A stretch of DNA of 64,000 nucleotides from positions 186,001 through 250,000 of the forward strand of contig NZ_JAIWPJ010000001.1 in NCBI RefSeq assembly GCF_020515625.1. Direction: 5' to 3'. Positions 41,419 through 49,740 of the stretch are shown in pieces; position 1 is the stretch's first letter, and each line of letters starts with the position of its first letter. Origin of the DNA: Natrinema amylolyticum (GTDB taxonomy: Archaea; Halobacteriota; Halobacteria; Halobacteriales; Natrialbaceae). Made by a program: the position numbers and the translations under genes. The notes under the pieces were generated by a model that saw nothing but the letters and a program-made list of their open reading frames with translations, was not told where the DNA came from and ran no database searches.

Positions 41419-43080
41419 GTGAGTACCGAGACGCCAGAACCGACCGAAACCGAAGCGTTCGAGCGGGTCTGTGAGACGCTCGTCGAACGGATCCTCGCCG
41501 GCGACGTCGAGCGCGACGAGGTCGAGAAGGCCAAGCTCGAGGCCTGTTCGGAACACTCGGCGCCCAAGGTGCCGAAGAACTCCGAGCTGCTGGATTACGC
41601 GCCCGAGGAGCACCGGGAGGACTTAGAGACCGTGCTCCAGCGCAAGCCGGTCCGGACGGCCTCCGGCGTCTCGCCGGTCGCGATCATGACGTCGCCCGAG
41701 CGGTGTCCCCACGGCAAGTGTCTCTACTGTCCCGGCGGCCCCGACTCCGAGTTCTCGTCGTCACAGAGCTATACGGGCGAGGAGCCCGCGGCCGCCCGCG
41801 GGGTCCAGAACGACTACGATCCCTACGGACAGGTGACGCTCCGGCTTGAGCAACTGCGCCAGATCGGCCACCCCGTCGACAAGGTCGAGCTCATCCTGAT
41901 GGGCGGGACGATGACCGCCCGCAGCCACGACTATCAGGAGTGGTTCGTCAAGCGCGCGCTCGAGGCGATGAACGACTACGACGTCGACAAGGAGCCCGAA
42001 CCGGCTCAGGGCGTCAGCTTCGCCGAGGATCCCGAGGAGTACGAGTTCGAGTACCTCGAGGACGTCATCGCGGAGAACGAGACCGCGGACATCCGCAACA
42101 TCGGGACGACCTTCGAGACGAAGCCGGACTGGTGTGACCCGGAGCAGATCGATCGGATGCTCGACCTCGGCGGGACGAAAGTCGAGGTCGGCGTCCAGAC
42201 GACCTACGAGCGGGTCAACCGCGATATGCACCGCGGCCACGGCGTTCAGGAGTCGATCGACGCTAACCAGCGATTGCGGGACTCGGCGTTCAAGGTCGGC
42301 TTCCACATGATGCCGGGCCAGCCCGGCATGTCGAAGGAGATGTGTCTCGAGGACTTCCGGCGGCTCTTCGAACAGGAACAGTGGAAGCCCGACTACCTGA
42401 AGATCTACCCGACGCTCGTGGTGCGGGGCACCGCGACCTACGACTGGTGGCACAAAGACGAGTACGAGCCGCTGTCGAACGATGAGGCCGCGGATCTAGT
42501 CGCGGAGATCAAGGACATGATCCCCCGATACACGCGGCTCCAGCGCGTCCAGCGGGACATCCCGGCGGACTTCATCGACGCCGGCGTCTGGAAGTCGAAC
42601 CTCCGACAGCTCGCCCGCAAGCGCATGGACGAGCACGGCTGGACGTGTGACTGCATCCGCTGTCGCGAGGCCGGGATGCACGACGAGGAACCCGACGATG
42701 TCGAACTCGACGTGATGACCTACGAGGCCTGCGGCGGCACGGAGCACTTCATTTCCTTCGAGGACTTCGAGAAGGACCTGCTGGTCGGCTTCTGCCGACT
42801 CCGGTTCCCGAACGATCCCGTTCGGCCGGAGCTCGAGAACACGGCGCTGATCCGAGAGCTCCACGTCTACGGATCGGAGGTGTCGATGGGTGACGAGGGC
42901 GAGACCGACCAGCACCAGCATCAGGGCTACGGCCGCAGACTGATGAACCGCGCCGAGGAACTCGCGGCCGACGCCGGCTACGACAAACTGAGCGTGATCT
43001 CCGGTATCGGCGCGCGGGAGTACTACCGGAACAAACTCGGCTATCATCAGGACGGCCCCTACGTCAGCAAGCGCCTGTGA
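41419..43080 (+). CDS. elp3: Elp3-type tRNA U34 carboxymethyltransferase (radical SAM and GNAT)
   Basis: A 553-residue protein read from a GTG. Its radical SAM domain carries the C96-x4-C101-x2-C104 cluster motif (CPHGKCLYC), followed by GGTMTARSHDYQEWFVKRAL and VEVGVQTTYERVNRDMHRGH. The C-terminal GNAT acetyltransferase domain has GYGRRLMNRAEELA and GIGAREYYRNKLGY. Archaeal Elp3 alone makes the 5-carboxymethyl-type modification at tRNA wobble uridine from acetyl-CoA and SAM. The gene is divergent from the mrp operon and stands alone. Confidence 0.95.
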   Translation: MSTETPEPTETEAFERVCETLVERILAGDVERDEVEKAKLEACSEHSAPKVPKNSELLDYAPEEHREDLETVLQRKPVRTASGVSPVAIMTSPERCPHGKCLYCPGGPDSEFSSSQSYTGEEPAAARGVQNDYDPYGQVTLRLEQLRQIGHPVDKVELILMGGTMTARSHDYQEWFVKRALEAMNDYDVDKEPEPAQGVSFAEDPEEYEFEYLEDVIAENETADIRNIGTTFETKPDWCDPEQIDRMLDLGGTKVEVGVQTTYERVNRDMHRGHGVQESIDANQRLRDSAFKVGFHMMPGQPGMSKEMCLEDFRRLFEQEQWKPDYLKIYPTLVVRGTATYDWWHKDEYEPLSNDEAADLVAEIKDMIPRYTRLQRVQRDIPADFIDAGVWKSNLRQLARKRMDEHGWTCDCIRCREAGMHDEEPDDVELDVMTYEACGGTEHFISFEDFEKDLLVGFCRLRFPNDPVRPELENTALIRELHVYGSEVSMGDEGETDQHQHQGYGRRLMNRAEELAADAGYDKLSVISGIGAREYYRNKLGYHQDGPYVSKRL

Positions 43081-43232
43081 ATCGCCACGAGTTGCGTTCT
43101 CTGTAGCAACCGCGGCCCCTCGGACATCGATCCGATGAGACGGGCGGTGGACGATCTGTCGCTTCCTGATACTCCGTGTCCGGTTTGTCGTCAGGGTATT
43201 TGCAGTATTATGTCCCTATTAGATTGAAAAAA

Positions 43233-43239
43233 TTTATAC
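43233..43239 (+). promoter_or_regulatory. TATA-like box of the candidate non-coding RNA
   Basis: TTTATAC within AAAAAATTTATACTG. The predicted start point, about 27 nt on, is close to 43262, right where the first stem-loop begins. Confidence 0.4.
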
Positions 43240-43261
43240 TGTTAGTCGCGGTAGTATCTCG

Positions 43262-43430
43262 CGCCGATCACCGTCGGCACGCTGTCGACTCCCCCACTCC
43301 GACAGCACCACACTGCACTGTCCCGTTTGAGCGCGCCGCGACGGCCGTTCGATCCCTTGGAACGGCCGTCGCGGTGCGCTCGTCGTCCGGATCCCTTTTG
43401 CGCTCTCGGTTTCGCCGCAAAGCGGCGGCT
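43262..43430 (+). ncRNA. Candidate structured non-coding RNA
   Basis: Downstream of the TATA box at 43233 four hairpins follow in series: GCCGA/TCGGC (43263-43278), GCTGTCG/CGACAGC (43281-43306), a long stem with 15 perfect pairs (43336-43350 with 43360-43374, 9-nt loop; about 20 pairs to 43331-43379 with one G-T), and CGCCGC-AAA-GCGGCG (43413-43427). There is no open frame of protein character. It does not show signature sequences of RNase P or signal-recognition RNA that I recognise. A TTTT run at 43396-43399 may end a shorter form. Alternatively this is the interior of a decayed mobile element bracketed by the 10-bp inverted pair. Confidence 0.3.
43331..43379. repeat. Long inverted repeat (about 20-bp stem)
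   Basis: CCGCGACGGCCGTTC and its exact reverse complement flank a 9-nt loop; adjacent bases extend the pairing to about 20 bp with one G-T. Confidence 0.7.
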
Positions 43431-43505
43431 CAGATCGAACGGCAGTTGAACGTGTGGCAGCGCTGTCCGTGGCTGAACCGGACACAATCTCGCGAGGCGC
43501 TCTCC

Positions 43506-43859
43506 TCAGTGAGTCGCGGTCCGACGCAGGTATCCCGCGCGGACCTCATAAGCGAGGAACGCGAGGAAGAAGCCGACACCGAGATTCCAGATGAGGCGCC
43601 GTTCCGGTTCGGTCCCGTTGAATCCGAACAGCGCGCACAGGCCGGCGCTGATCAGCAGGGCCGCTCGGATCCGTGTCGACGACGGCAGCTCGTCGTCACC
43701 GGTGGCCGCGAGGGAGAGCTGCGGTCCGAGAACCGGGATCACGATCAGTACGACGACCGCGTAGATCGGCCCCTCGAGTCCGAGGGCCGCACCGAGCAGA
43801 AACGCGGCGAGACAGAGAGCGAACGCGGCGGCGATGACGCTTTTTTCCCGGGAGACCAT
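43506..43859 (-). CDS. Small multi-pass membrane protein
   Basis: A 117-residue protein with about four hydrophobic helices (VIAAAFALCLAAFLLGAALG; YAVVVLIVIPVLGPQ; AALLISAGLCALFGF; LGVGFFLAFLAYEV). The polar loop carries TGDDELPSSTR. I do not recognise the family and see no catalytic motif. The sequence before the ATG is AT-rich (actattatactatg). Neighbours are the candidate RNA region and a ZIP transporter gene on the same strand; no functional link is evident. Confidence 0.6.
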   Translation of the reverse strand: MVSREKSVIAAAFALCLAAFLLGAALGLEGPIYAVVVLIVIPVLGPQLSLAATGDDELPSSTRIRAALLISAGLCALFGFNGTEPERRLIWNLGVGFFLAFLAYEVRAGYLRRTATH

Positions 43860-43935
43860 GGCATAGTATAATAGTATTCACCAATCTTTCTTTCGTGTTC
43901 TCGAGCGCTGTACGAGATTTCGCCTGCCGTCCGAC

Positions 43936-44766
43936 TCAGACCGCGAGGACGGTATCGACGACGAGCATGATCGCGAACCCGACGACGAACGCCGCCGTCG
44001 CAGTGTCGGCGTAGCCGTGGCCGTGACTCGAGGGGATAAGTTCCCGGAAGACGACGGCGATCATCGCGCCGGCGGCGAAGCCGGCGGCGACGGGGAAGAG
44101 TCCGGAGACGACCGCGACGAGCGAGAAGCCAATGGCCGCGGCGATCGGTTCCGGAACGCCGCCCGAGAGGGTGGTATAGAGGAGCGTCTTGGGTGCGGAG
44201 ACGCCCGCCCGAACGGCGGGGACCGCCATCGCGAACCCGTCGGGAACGTTCTGGACGGCGATCGCCGTCGCGATGGCGAGTCCGAGCGCTGTTTCGCCGC
44301 TGGCGAACGCGATGCCGACGGCCAGCCCCTCGGGGACGTTGTGGATGGTGACGGTGCCGCCGACGAGAGCGGCCCGTCGGAGGTCGTCGCCACCGTCGCG
44401 GATCGGTTCGGTGACGGCTCTCTCCTCGACCGACGGTAAGTCACCGGCGGGATCGAGTTCTCTCGTCCCTTCGACGCGTTCCCCGCGGAACAGGAGATGG
44501 AGGTGGGGGAAGACGGCGTTGACGGCGAGGAGGAAGCCGCCGCCCCCGAGGATACCGGCGACGACCTCGAGCGGCGACCCCATCTCGAGGCCGGGCAGGA
44601 CGAGCGCGAAGACGGCAGCGCCGACCATGATTCCCGCCGCGAGTCCGAGCGAGCCGTCGTAGACGCGGTGGCTGATCCGGTCGGTGAGCAAGAGCGGAAG
44701 CGCGCCGATCCCCGTCGTACAGCCCGCGATCGTGGCGACGAGGATGACTTCGCCGAAGGGTGACAT
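43936..44766 (-). CDS. ZIP family divalent metal transporter (GufA-like)
   Basis: A 276-residue ZIP transporter with eight membrane helices. The metal path motifs are HNVPEGLAVG in helix 4 and QNVPDGFAMA in helix 5, the latter with Asp where Glu is more common; this Gln-type helix 5 suits the GufA subgroup. A loop after helix 3 is rich in His and charge (FPHLHLLFRGE). The substrate is probably zinc or another divalent metal, in either direction. It lies 66 nt downstream of an unknown gene on the same strand. Confidence 0.85.
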   Translation of the reverse strand: MSPFGEVILVATIAGCTTGIGALPLLLTDRISHRVYDGSLGLAAGIMVGAAVFALVLPGLEMGSPLEVVAGILGGGGFLLAVNAVFPHLHLLFRGERVEGTRELDPAGDLPSVEERAVTEPIRDGGDDLRRAALVGGTVTIHNVPEGLAVGIAFASGETALGLAIATAIAVQNVPDGFAMAVPAVRAGVSAPKTLLYTTLSGGVPEPIAAAIGFSLVAVVSGLFPVAAGFAAGAMIAVVFRELIPSSHGHGYADTATAAFVVGFAIMLVVDTVLAV

Positions 44767-44832
44767 ATCGTTCCCTTCGCCGCCGCTTCGAAAACGCTTG
44801 CGATCGGGGGAGACGCTGCCGGGCGCGAACGC

Positions 44833-45477
44833 TCAGTCGATGGAAACTTCGAGCTCGAGCAGGCCGAGATGGGCGGGTGCGCCGCCGCCGTTCGTCCGGA
44901 ACTCCTCGGGCGTAGAGTTGACGACGTTGTAGAAATCGGACTGACTGGTGGGGACGAGCGTACTGCCGTCGTCGCGCTTGAGGAACGCCGGGGTGTCCGT
45001 GCCCTCGATGAGTTCGAGCTGTTCCTGCCAGTCCTCGTCGGCGTAGATGAAGGTGCCGAAGGAGAACCGGCCCGCGGCGAGGGCGTCGTGTTTCGACATG
45101 AACAGCCCGGCCTCTTCGGCGTTGTACTCCTCGTCGCTCACCCAGGCGATCGCCGCGATCCCCTCGGACTCGAGCAGGTAGAAGTCCCAGGAGAGCGTCG
45201 CGTCGAACACCGCCCAGACGCTGCGGGGGCCGACGGTGTGGAGTTCGACGCTGAACGCGGGCCGCAGTCGATCTCCTTCCGGTTCCGGGACGAAGGTGGC
45301 GTCGTAGCCCGGCGATCTGATGCCGCGGTCGTGGTAGACGACCCCGTCCATGTCGACATCCGCATCGATCCGGTCGACGATCCCGCTGACCGTCGCACCG
45401 CCTTGCTGCTCGAGGTGCTCGAGGAAGTCCGGGAACTGGGAGACGTTTTCCCACGGTTGGTCGTCGCCCGCGCTCAT
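44833..45477 (-). CDS. Conserved protein of unknown function
   Basis: A 214-residue acidic soluble protein. Landmarks are FPDFLEHLEQQGGATVSGIVDRI at the N-terminus, VVYHDRGIRSPGYDATFVPEP, VWAVFDATLSWDFYLLE, and a C-terminal GAPAHLGLLELEVSID. I see no membrane segment, cysteine or nucleotide-binding motif. I do not recognise the family. It is upstream of the ZIP gene on the same strand and could be co-transcribed with it, but no functional link is visible. Confidence 0.65.
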   Translation of the reverse strand: MSAGDDQPWENVSQFPDFLEHLEQQGGATVSGIVDRIDADVDMDGVVYHDRGIRSPGYDATFVPEPEGDRLRPAFSVELHTVGPRSVWAVFDATLSWDFYLLESEGIAAIAWVSDEEYNAEEAGLFMSKHDALAAGRFSFGTFIYADEDWQEQLELIEGTDTPAFLKRDDGSTLVPTSQSDFYNVVNSTPEEFRTNGGGAPAHLGLLELEVSID

Positions 45478-45813
45478 ACGGCTCGCCCTCCCCGGGGGCC
45501 GCGCGATCGGTCTCGATGTCCGTCACGCGATACCGACTCGGCCGATTTGCAGGTGGCGTCACCGATAGCGTCGTTCATGGCTCCTACTGGGTGCCGGCGC
45601 GGATTAGGCTTTCCGACCTCCGACAGCGCCTGCTTTGCGAGTCAGCACCGATGGAGTCGGGCCATCTACTGACTCTCGAATTCTCCGGACCGATCTGACG
45701 ACAGCCATAGATAGTCGGAAGGCACGATCCTCCCTCGCGACGCGATCGAACCGGAATCAGGGCGCTGGCGTCGGAGCGACACGTCTTTTTGACCGGACCG
45801 GCCACTTTCGGGT
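45478..45813. other. 336-nt divergent spacer
   Basis: Between the unknown gene (minus) and rqcH (plus). I see no gene or RNA signature. A CTTTTT tract at 45785-45790, 24-29 nt before the rqcH ATG, may be its promoter box. Confidence 0.4.
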
Positions 45814-47982
45814 ATGGATCCAAAGCGGGAGCTGACAAGCGTCGACCTCGCCGCCCTCGTCGGGGAATTCGGTGCCTACGAGGGGGCAAAGGTCGACAAA
45901 GCGTACCTCTACGGCGACGACCTCGTCCGGCTCAAGATGCGGGACTTCGATCGGGGCCGCATGGAACTGATCCTCGAGGTCGGCGAGGTCAAGCGGGCGC
46001 ACACGGTCGCCCCCGAACGGGTTCCCGACGCCCCCGGCCGACCGCCGCAGTTCGCGATGATGCTCCGCAATCGGCTCTCCGGGGCCGACTTCGCCGGTGT
46101 CGAGCAGTACGAGTTCGACCGCATCCTCGAGTTCGTTTTCGAGCGCGACGACGGGACGACCCGGATTATCGTCGAACTGTTCGGCCAGGGCAACGTTGCG
46201 GTCACCGACGGCGAGTACGAGGTGATCGACTGCCTCGAGACCGTCCGCCTGAAGTCCCGGACCGTCGTCCCGGGCTCGCGCTACGAGTTCCCCGACACCC
46301 GGACGAACCCGCTGACCGTCTCGCGGGAGGCGTTCGACCACGAGATGGACGACTCCGATACGGACGTGGTTCGGACGCTCGCGACCCAACTGAACTTCGG
46401 CGGGCTCTACGCCGAGGAGGTGTGTACCCGCGCCGGCGTCGAGAAGGGGATGGACATCGACGACGCCGACGAGGACGTCTACGATCGGCTCTACGAGACG
46501 ATCGAGCGCCTCGCGCTCGACATCCGGAACGGTAACTTCGATCCGCGGCTCTATCTCGAGACCGAGGACGAGGACGGCGACGATGCGGACGGTGACGAGG
46601 CGAACGGCGGGAGCGACGACCGCGTCGTCGACGTCACGCCGTTCCCGCTCGAGGAGCACGACGACCTCGATGGCGAACCCTACGACTCGTTCCTCTCCGC
46701 GCTGGACGACTACTTCTTCCGGCTGGAACTCGCGGAGGAAGAAGAGCCCGATCCGACCGATCAGCGGCCCGACTTCGAGTCGGAGATCGCCAAACACGAG
46801 CGCATTATCGAGCAACAGCAGGGGGCGATCGAGGGGTTCGAGGAGGAGGCCGACGCGCTGCGAGAGCAGGCCGAACTGCTCTACGCGGAGTACGGACTGG
46901 TCGACGATATCCTCTCGACGATTCAGGGGGCCCGCGAACGCGATCGCTCGTGGGAGGACATCAGAGAGCGATTCGAGGAGGGGGCCGAGCAGGGCATCGA
47001 CGCCGCCGAGGCGGTCGTCGAGGTCGACGGCAGCGACGGGACGGTCACGGTCGAAATCGACGACGAACGGATCGATCTCGACGCCCAGCAGGGCGTCGAG
47101 CAGAACGCCGACCGGCTCTACACCGAGGCCAAGCGCGTCGAGGAGAAGAAAGAGGGCGCACTCGCGGCCATCGAGAACACCCGCGAAGACTTAGCGGACG
47201 CCGAGCGCCGCCGCGACGAGTGGGAGGCCGACGAGAGCGGCGGTGGGGACGGAGACGAGGACGACGAGGACGAGTCGGACCTCCCGCGCGACTGGCTCTC
47301 GGAACCGTCCATTCCGATCCGCGAGAACGAGCCCTGGTTCGACCGCTTCCGCTGGTTCCACACCAGCGACGGCTACCTCGTGATCGGCGGCCGCAACGCC
47401 GACCAGAACGAGGAGCTGGTAAAAAAATACCTCGAGCCCGGGGACAAGGTCCTCCACACGCAGGCCCACGGCGGTCCCGTCACCGTGTTGAAGGCGACCG
47501 ACCCCAGCGAGGCCTCCTCGAGCGATATCGAACTGCCCGAATCGAGCGTCGAGGAGGCCGCTCAGTTTGCCGTCTCCTACTCGTCGGTCTGGAAGGACGG
47601 CCGCTACGCGGGCGACGTCTACGCCGTCGACTCCGATCAGGTCTCGAAGACCCCCGAGAGCGGCGAGTACCTGGAGAAGGGCGGGTTCGCGATTCGGGGC
47701 GACCGGACCTACTACCGAGACACGGCGGTCGGCGCGGCGGTCGGAATTCAGTGCGAGCCGTACACGCGAGTCATCGGCGGCCCGCCGTCGGCCATCGAAG
47801 ACACGGCGGTGACGACGATCGAACTCGAGCCCGGGCGGTACGCCCAGGCCGACGCGGCCAAGCGGCTCTACCGCCGGTTCCGCGAGCGGTTCGAGGACGA
47901 GACGTTCGTCCGGAAGATCGCGAGCCCCGACCGGATTCAGCACTTCATGCCGCCGGGCGGGAGCCGAATCAAAGACGAGTAA
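45814..47982 (+). CDS. rqcH: Ribosome quality control protein RqcH (NFACT family)
   Basis: A 722-residue NEMF/RqcH protein. The NFACT-N domain starts MDPKRELTSVDLAALV and contains the conserved Asp-Arg pair (D102-R103 in EFDRILEF); a helix-hairpin-helix/coiled-coil middle (about 310-480) follows, with acidic inserts; the NFACT-R domain has PWFDRFRWFHTSDGYLVIGGRNA. RqcH binds stalled 50S subunits and adds C-terminal alanine tails to incomplete chains in bacteria; archaeal members keep the fold and probably the function. It stands alone. Confidence 0.92.
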   Translation: MDPKRELTSVDLAALVGEFGAYEGAKVDKAYLYGDDLVRLKMRDFDRGRMELILEVGEVKRAHTVAPERVPDAPGRPPQFAMMLRNRLSGADFAGVEQYEFDRILEFVFERDDGTTRIIVELFGQGNVAVTDGEYEVIDCLETVRLKSRTVVPGSRYEFPDTRTNPLTVSREAFDHEMDDSDTDVVRTLATQLNFGGLYAEEVCTRAGVEKGMDIDDADEDVYDRLYETIERLALDIRNGNFDPRLYLETEDEDGDDADGDEANGGSDDRVVDVTPFPLEEHDDLDGEPYDSFLSALDDYFFRLELAEEEEPDPTDQRPDFESEIAKHERIIEQQQGAIEGFEEEADALREQAELLYAEYGLVDDILSTIQGARERDRSWEDIRERFEEGAEQGIDAAEAVVEVDGSDGTVTVEIDDERIDLDAQQGVEQNADRLYTEAKRVEEKKEGALAAIENTREDLADAERRRDEWEADESGGGDGDEDDEDESDLPRDWLSEPSIPIRENEPWFDRFRWFHTSDGYLVIGGRNADQNEELVKKYLEPGDKVLHTQAHGGPVTVLKATDPSEASSSDIELPESSVEEAAQFAVSYSSVWKDGRYAGDVYAVDSDQVSKTPESGEYLEKGGFAIRGDRTYYRDTAVGAAVGIQCEPYTRVIGGPPSAIEDTAVTTIELEPGRYAQADAAKRLYRRFRERFEDETFVRKIASPDRIQHFMPPGGSRIKDE

Positions 47983-48098
47983 ACCGCGGCCCAGCAGCGG
48001 ACGAGTGAACCGCGATTCGGTGACGACTGTCGCGGACCGGTGAGATCCGTTCGAACCGTCGTTTTCCGTCCGCTCGTCGGTCCGGCCGCGACCCCGAT

Positions 48099-48389
48099 AT
48101 GTACGGCTCAACGTTCTTCGGTGTCTCCGGACTAGCGCGGTCGATGATGCTCCCACTCGAGACGCTCGCGCCCGCCGTCCTCGGCGGACTCGACGGACCG
48201 GTCATCATCGGCTGGGGTATCGTCGCCGCGCTGGTGATCACCGTCGGGTTCGTCGTCTTTCTGGCGCTCGGGCCCGGGACGCAGCCGTATCAGGCGGAGA
48301 ACGCCGAACCGACGCCGACGGACGATAGCGGTATCCGCGACGCCGCGGAGGATCGATCCGATTCCCGGAGCGAGTCCGGCTCCGACTGA
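48099..48389 (+). CDS. Single-pass small membrane protein
   Basis: A 96-residue protein with one membrane helix (about residues 37-57, VIIGWGIVAALVITVGFVVFLAL) and an acidic cytoplasmic tail ending SRSESGSD. An internal ATG at 48144 (MMLPLETLAP) is an equally plausible start, and gives 81 residues. I do not recognise the family. It follows rqcH by 116 nt on the same strand. Confidence 0.55.
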   Translation: MYGSTFFGVSGLARSMMLPLETLAPAVLGGLDGPVIIGWGIVAALVITVGFVVFLALGPGTQPYQAENAEPTPTDDSGIRDAAEDRSDSRSESGSD

Positions 48390-48501
48390 CGGGGACCGCA
48401 GGTCGGTCGCGGTCGGTCGATCACGACCGCCGGGCTCGAGCCGCGAGCGGGCTGCACCTGCCGGGCTCACAACTACACGGCGGATCGTGGACGCGACGAC
48501 C

Positions 48502-48795
48502 ATGGTGGACATCGATACCGACACCGATACCGAACCCGAACTCGGCACCGCGACCATCGTCTACGAAACGCCCGGCGAAACCGACGAACGAGCCACGGTC
48601 GACAACGATCGGATCGCCTACTTTCAGGATCACTGGCTGTTCGCGTACGGGACCGACGAGGACGGCAACGACGTCGTCCGCCGGGTCCCCAAGGAGCGCG
48701 TCCACTACGTCGAGCGCTCCGTCGAGGAGATCGAGGCGACCTTCGAGTCGGGCCTCGAGAAAGCGAAGGGGAAACTCGAGGAACTCAGGGACTGA
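48502..48795 (+). CDS. Small acidic conserved protein
   Basis: A 97-residue protein with a Thr/Asp-rich start (DIDTDTDTEPELG), a beta-rich middle (IVYETPGETDERATVDNDRIAYF, HWLFAYGTDEDGND) and a helical C-terminus (SVEEIEATFESGLEKAKGKLEELR). It reads as a small folded haloarchaeal protein. The ATG at 48502 was chosen over an in-frame GTG at 48487. No function is known; it is convergent with the next gene. Confidence 0.65.
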   Translation: MVDIDTDTDTEPELGTATIVYETPGETDERATVDNDRIAYFQDHWLFAYGTDEDGNDVVRRVPKERVHYVERSVEEIEATFESGLEKAKGKLEELRD

Positions 48796-48847
48796 TCGTC
48801 GTCCGCGACTGCCTTCTATCGCCCGAACTGTGGGCCTCGACCGCGTA

Positions 48848-49390
48848 CTACTCCCCTTTCTCCGTTTGCGCGGCGTTATCGATGGTGTCGCCGAATCGGT
48901 CTCGGAGCGGTTCGCCCGGGTCGGTGAACGGCTCGGTACTGCCGTCCTCGAGCGCGTCGAGACAGTCCTCGACGGTGTACGTGCGGTCGCCGTCCGAGCA
49001 GGGTGCGACGCACCGGAGATCATCGTCCTCGTAGACGGCGACGCAGATCGTCGGTACCTGAATTTCGGCGACGGGGCGGTGACCGAGCATCGATTCGGTC
49101 TCGTGCCGTTCGAACGCCGGGCGGAGCGTGTACCCCTCGCGGTCGGCCCAGGACTCGAACGCGTCGACGGTGAGCGACACCGACGGCCCGGCATCACTGA
49201 GTCTCTCGAGTGCGGGTCGCACCGACGTCCACGTCTCGACGCGCACGTCGGCCGCGATCGCTCGCTTCTCGAGACGCCGCGCTCGCGCAACGATCTCTCT
49301 GAGCGGTTCCACGACGGCCGCGGACGCGTTGTTTCGGAGAAACACCTCGATCCGAACCGTCTCGGTGGAAGCTGTGTTTGCGTCGATCAT
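48848..49390 (-). CDS. Conserved haloarchaeal protein of unknown function
   Basis: A 180-residue soluble protein. The N-terminal half is alpha/beta (VRIEVFLRNNASAAVVEPLREIVARARRLE, ADVRVETW) and the C-terminal half holds the segment EIQVPTICVAVYEDDDLRCVAPC with two to three cysteines, then TYTVEDCLDALED. I associate this layout with haloarchaeal proteins of unknown role, some near HTH regulators, but cannot name it. It is followed on its 5' side by a spacer with a TATA-like box at 49445-49439 that could serve it with a short leader. Confidence 0.65.
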   Translation of the reverse strand: MIDANTASTETVRIEVFLRNNASAAVVEPLREIVARARRLEKRAIAADVRVETWTSVRPALERLSDAGPSVSLTVDAFESWADREGYTLRPAFERHETESMLGHRPVAEIQVPTICVAVYEDDDLRCVAPCSDGDRTYTVEDCLDALEDGSTEPFTDPGEPLRDRFGDTIDNAAQTEKGE

Positions 49391-49438
49391 TATCGCTGTC
49401 CGGTGGGGGCCACACTCATCGGAGCCATCGGTCAGGAG

Positions 49439-49445
49439 TATAAAG
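49439..49445 (+). promoter_or_regulatory. TATA-like box, possibly bidirectional
   Basis: TATAAAG on the plus strand, CTTTATA on the minus strand. Plus-strand initiation near 49468 would give a short RNA that ends at the T-run at 49556. Minus-strand initiation near 49413 would give a leader of about 23 nt for the gene at 49390. Confidence 0.4.
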
Positions 49446-49518
49446 CTAACAACGTCCGGTCGACGTCGACTGTCGGGTGCCGCGTCAGATCCGTCACCGT
49501 ATTGCGATCGAGTGTCTC

Positions 49519-49556
49519 GGTGACCCGAACCGGGTCGTGGTTGTCACCCGTTTTTT
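49519..49556 (+). terminator. Terminator-like hairpin with six-T run
   Basis: GGTGAC (49519-49524) pairs with GTCACC (49543-49548), or CGGGT (49531-49535) with ACCCG (49546-49550), just before TTTTTT (49551-49556). U-rich tracts end archaeal transcripts. GGTGAC can also pair with an upstream GTCACC (49493-49498), and CGGGTC with GACCCG (49522-49527), so the terminator stem has competing partners. Confidence 0.45.
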
Positions 49557-49740
49557 CTGTACGGTCGAACGTGCGTCGTCCCGACATGTCGATTGAGCGC
49601 CCTGACGGCGGACTGACCGTGGCCGGCGTCGGAGCGCGGTCTTCGTTTCCGACGAACCGATGGCTCGCTATGCTCGCCGTCTCCGGGAGACTGGGTATCG
49701 TCGTCGAAGCGTCCGTGAGAATCGAGTCCGCCGCGCGATG

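Larger units (their letters stand above)
43081..43505. other. 425-nt gene-free spacer rich in inverted repeats
   Basis: No protein gene is supported here. The spacer contains an unusually AT-rich island (about 43195-43245), a TATA-like box, a run of stem-loops (see the ncRNA entry), and a 10-bp inverted pair GTGTCCGGTT (43176-43185) and AACCGGACAC (43476-43485) that brackets most of it. Confidence 0.5.
49391..49740. other. 350-nt spacer with TATA box and alternative hairpins
   Basis: Between two minus-strand genes. No protein gene is supported. It contains a TATA-like site at 49439-49445, usable in either direction, and the hairpin/T-run element at 49493-49556 described separately. Confidence 0.45.

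Noticed and set aside
43176-43485. Interpretation of the spacer as RNase P RNA or SRP RNA
   Set aside because: I could not find the conserved core sequences expected of either RNA on either strand; I kept only the generic candidate-RNA call.
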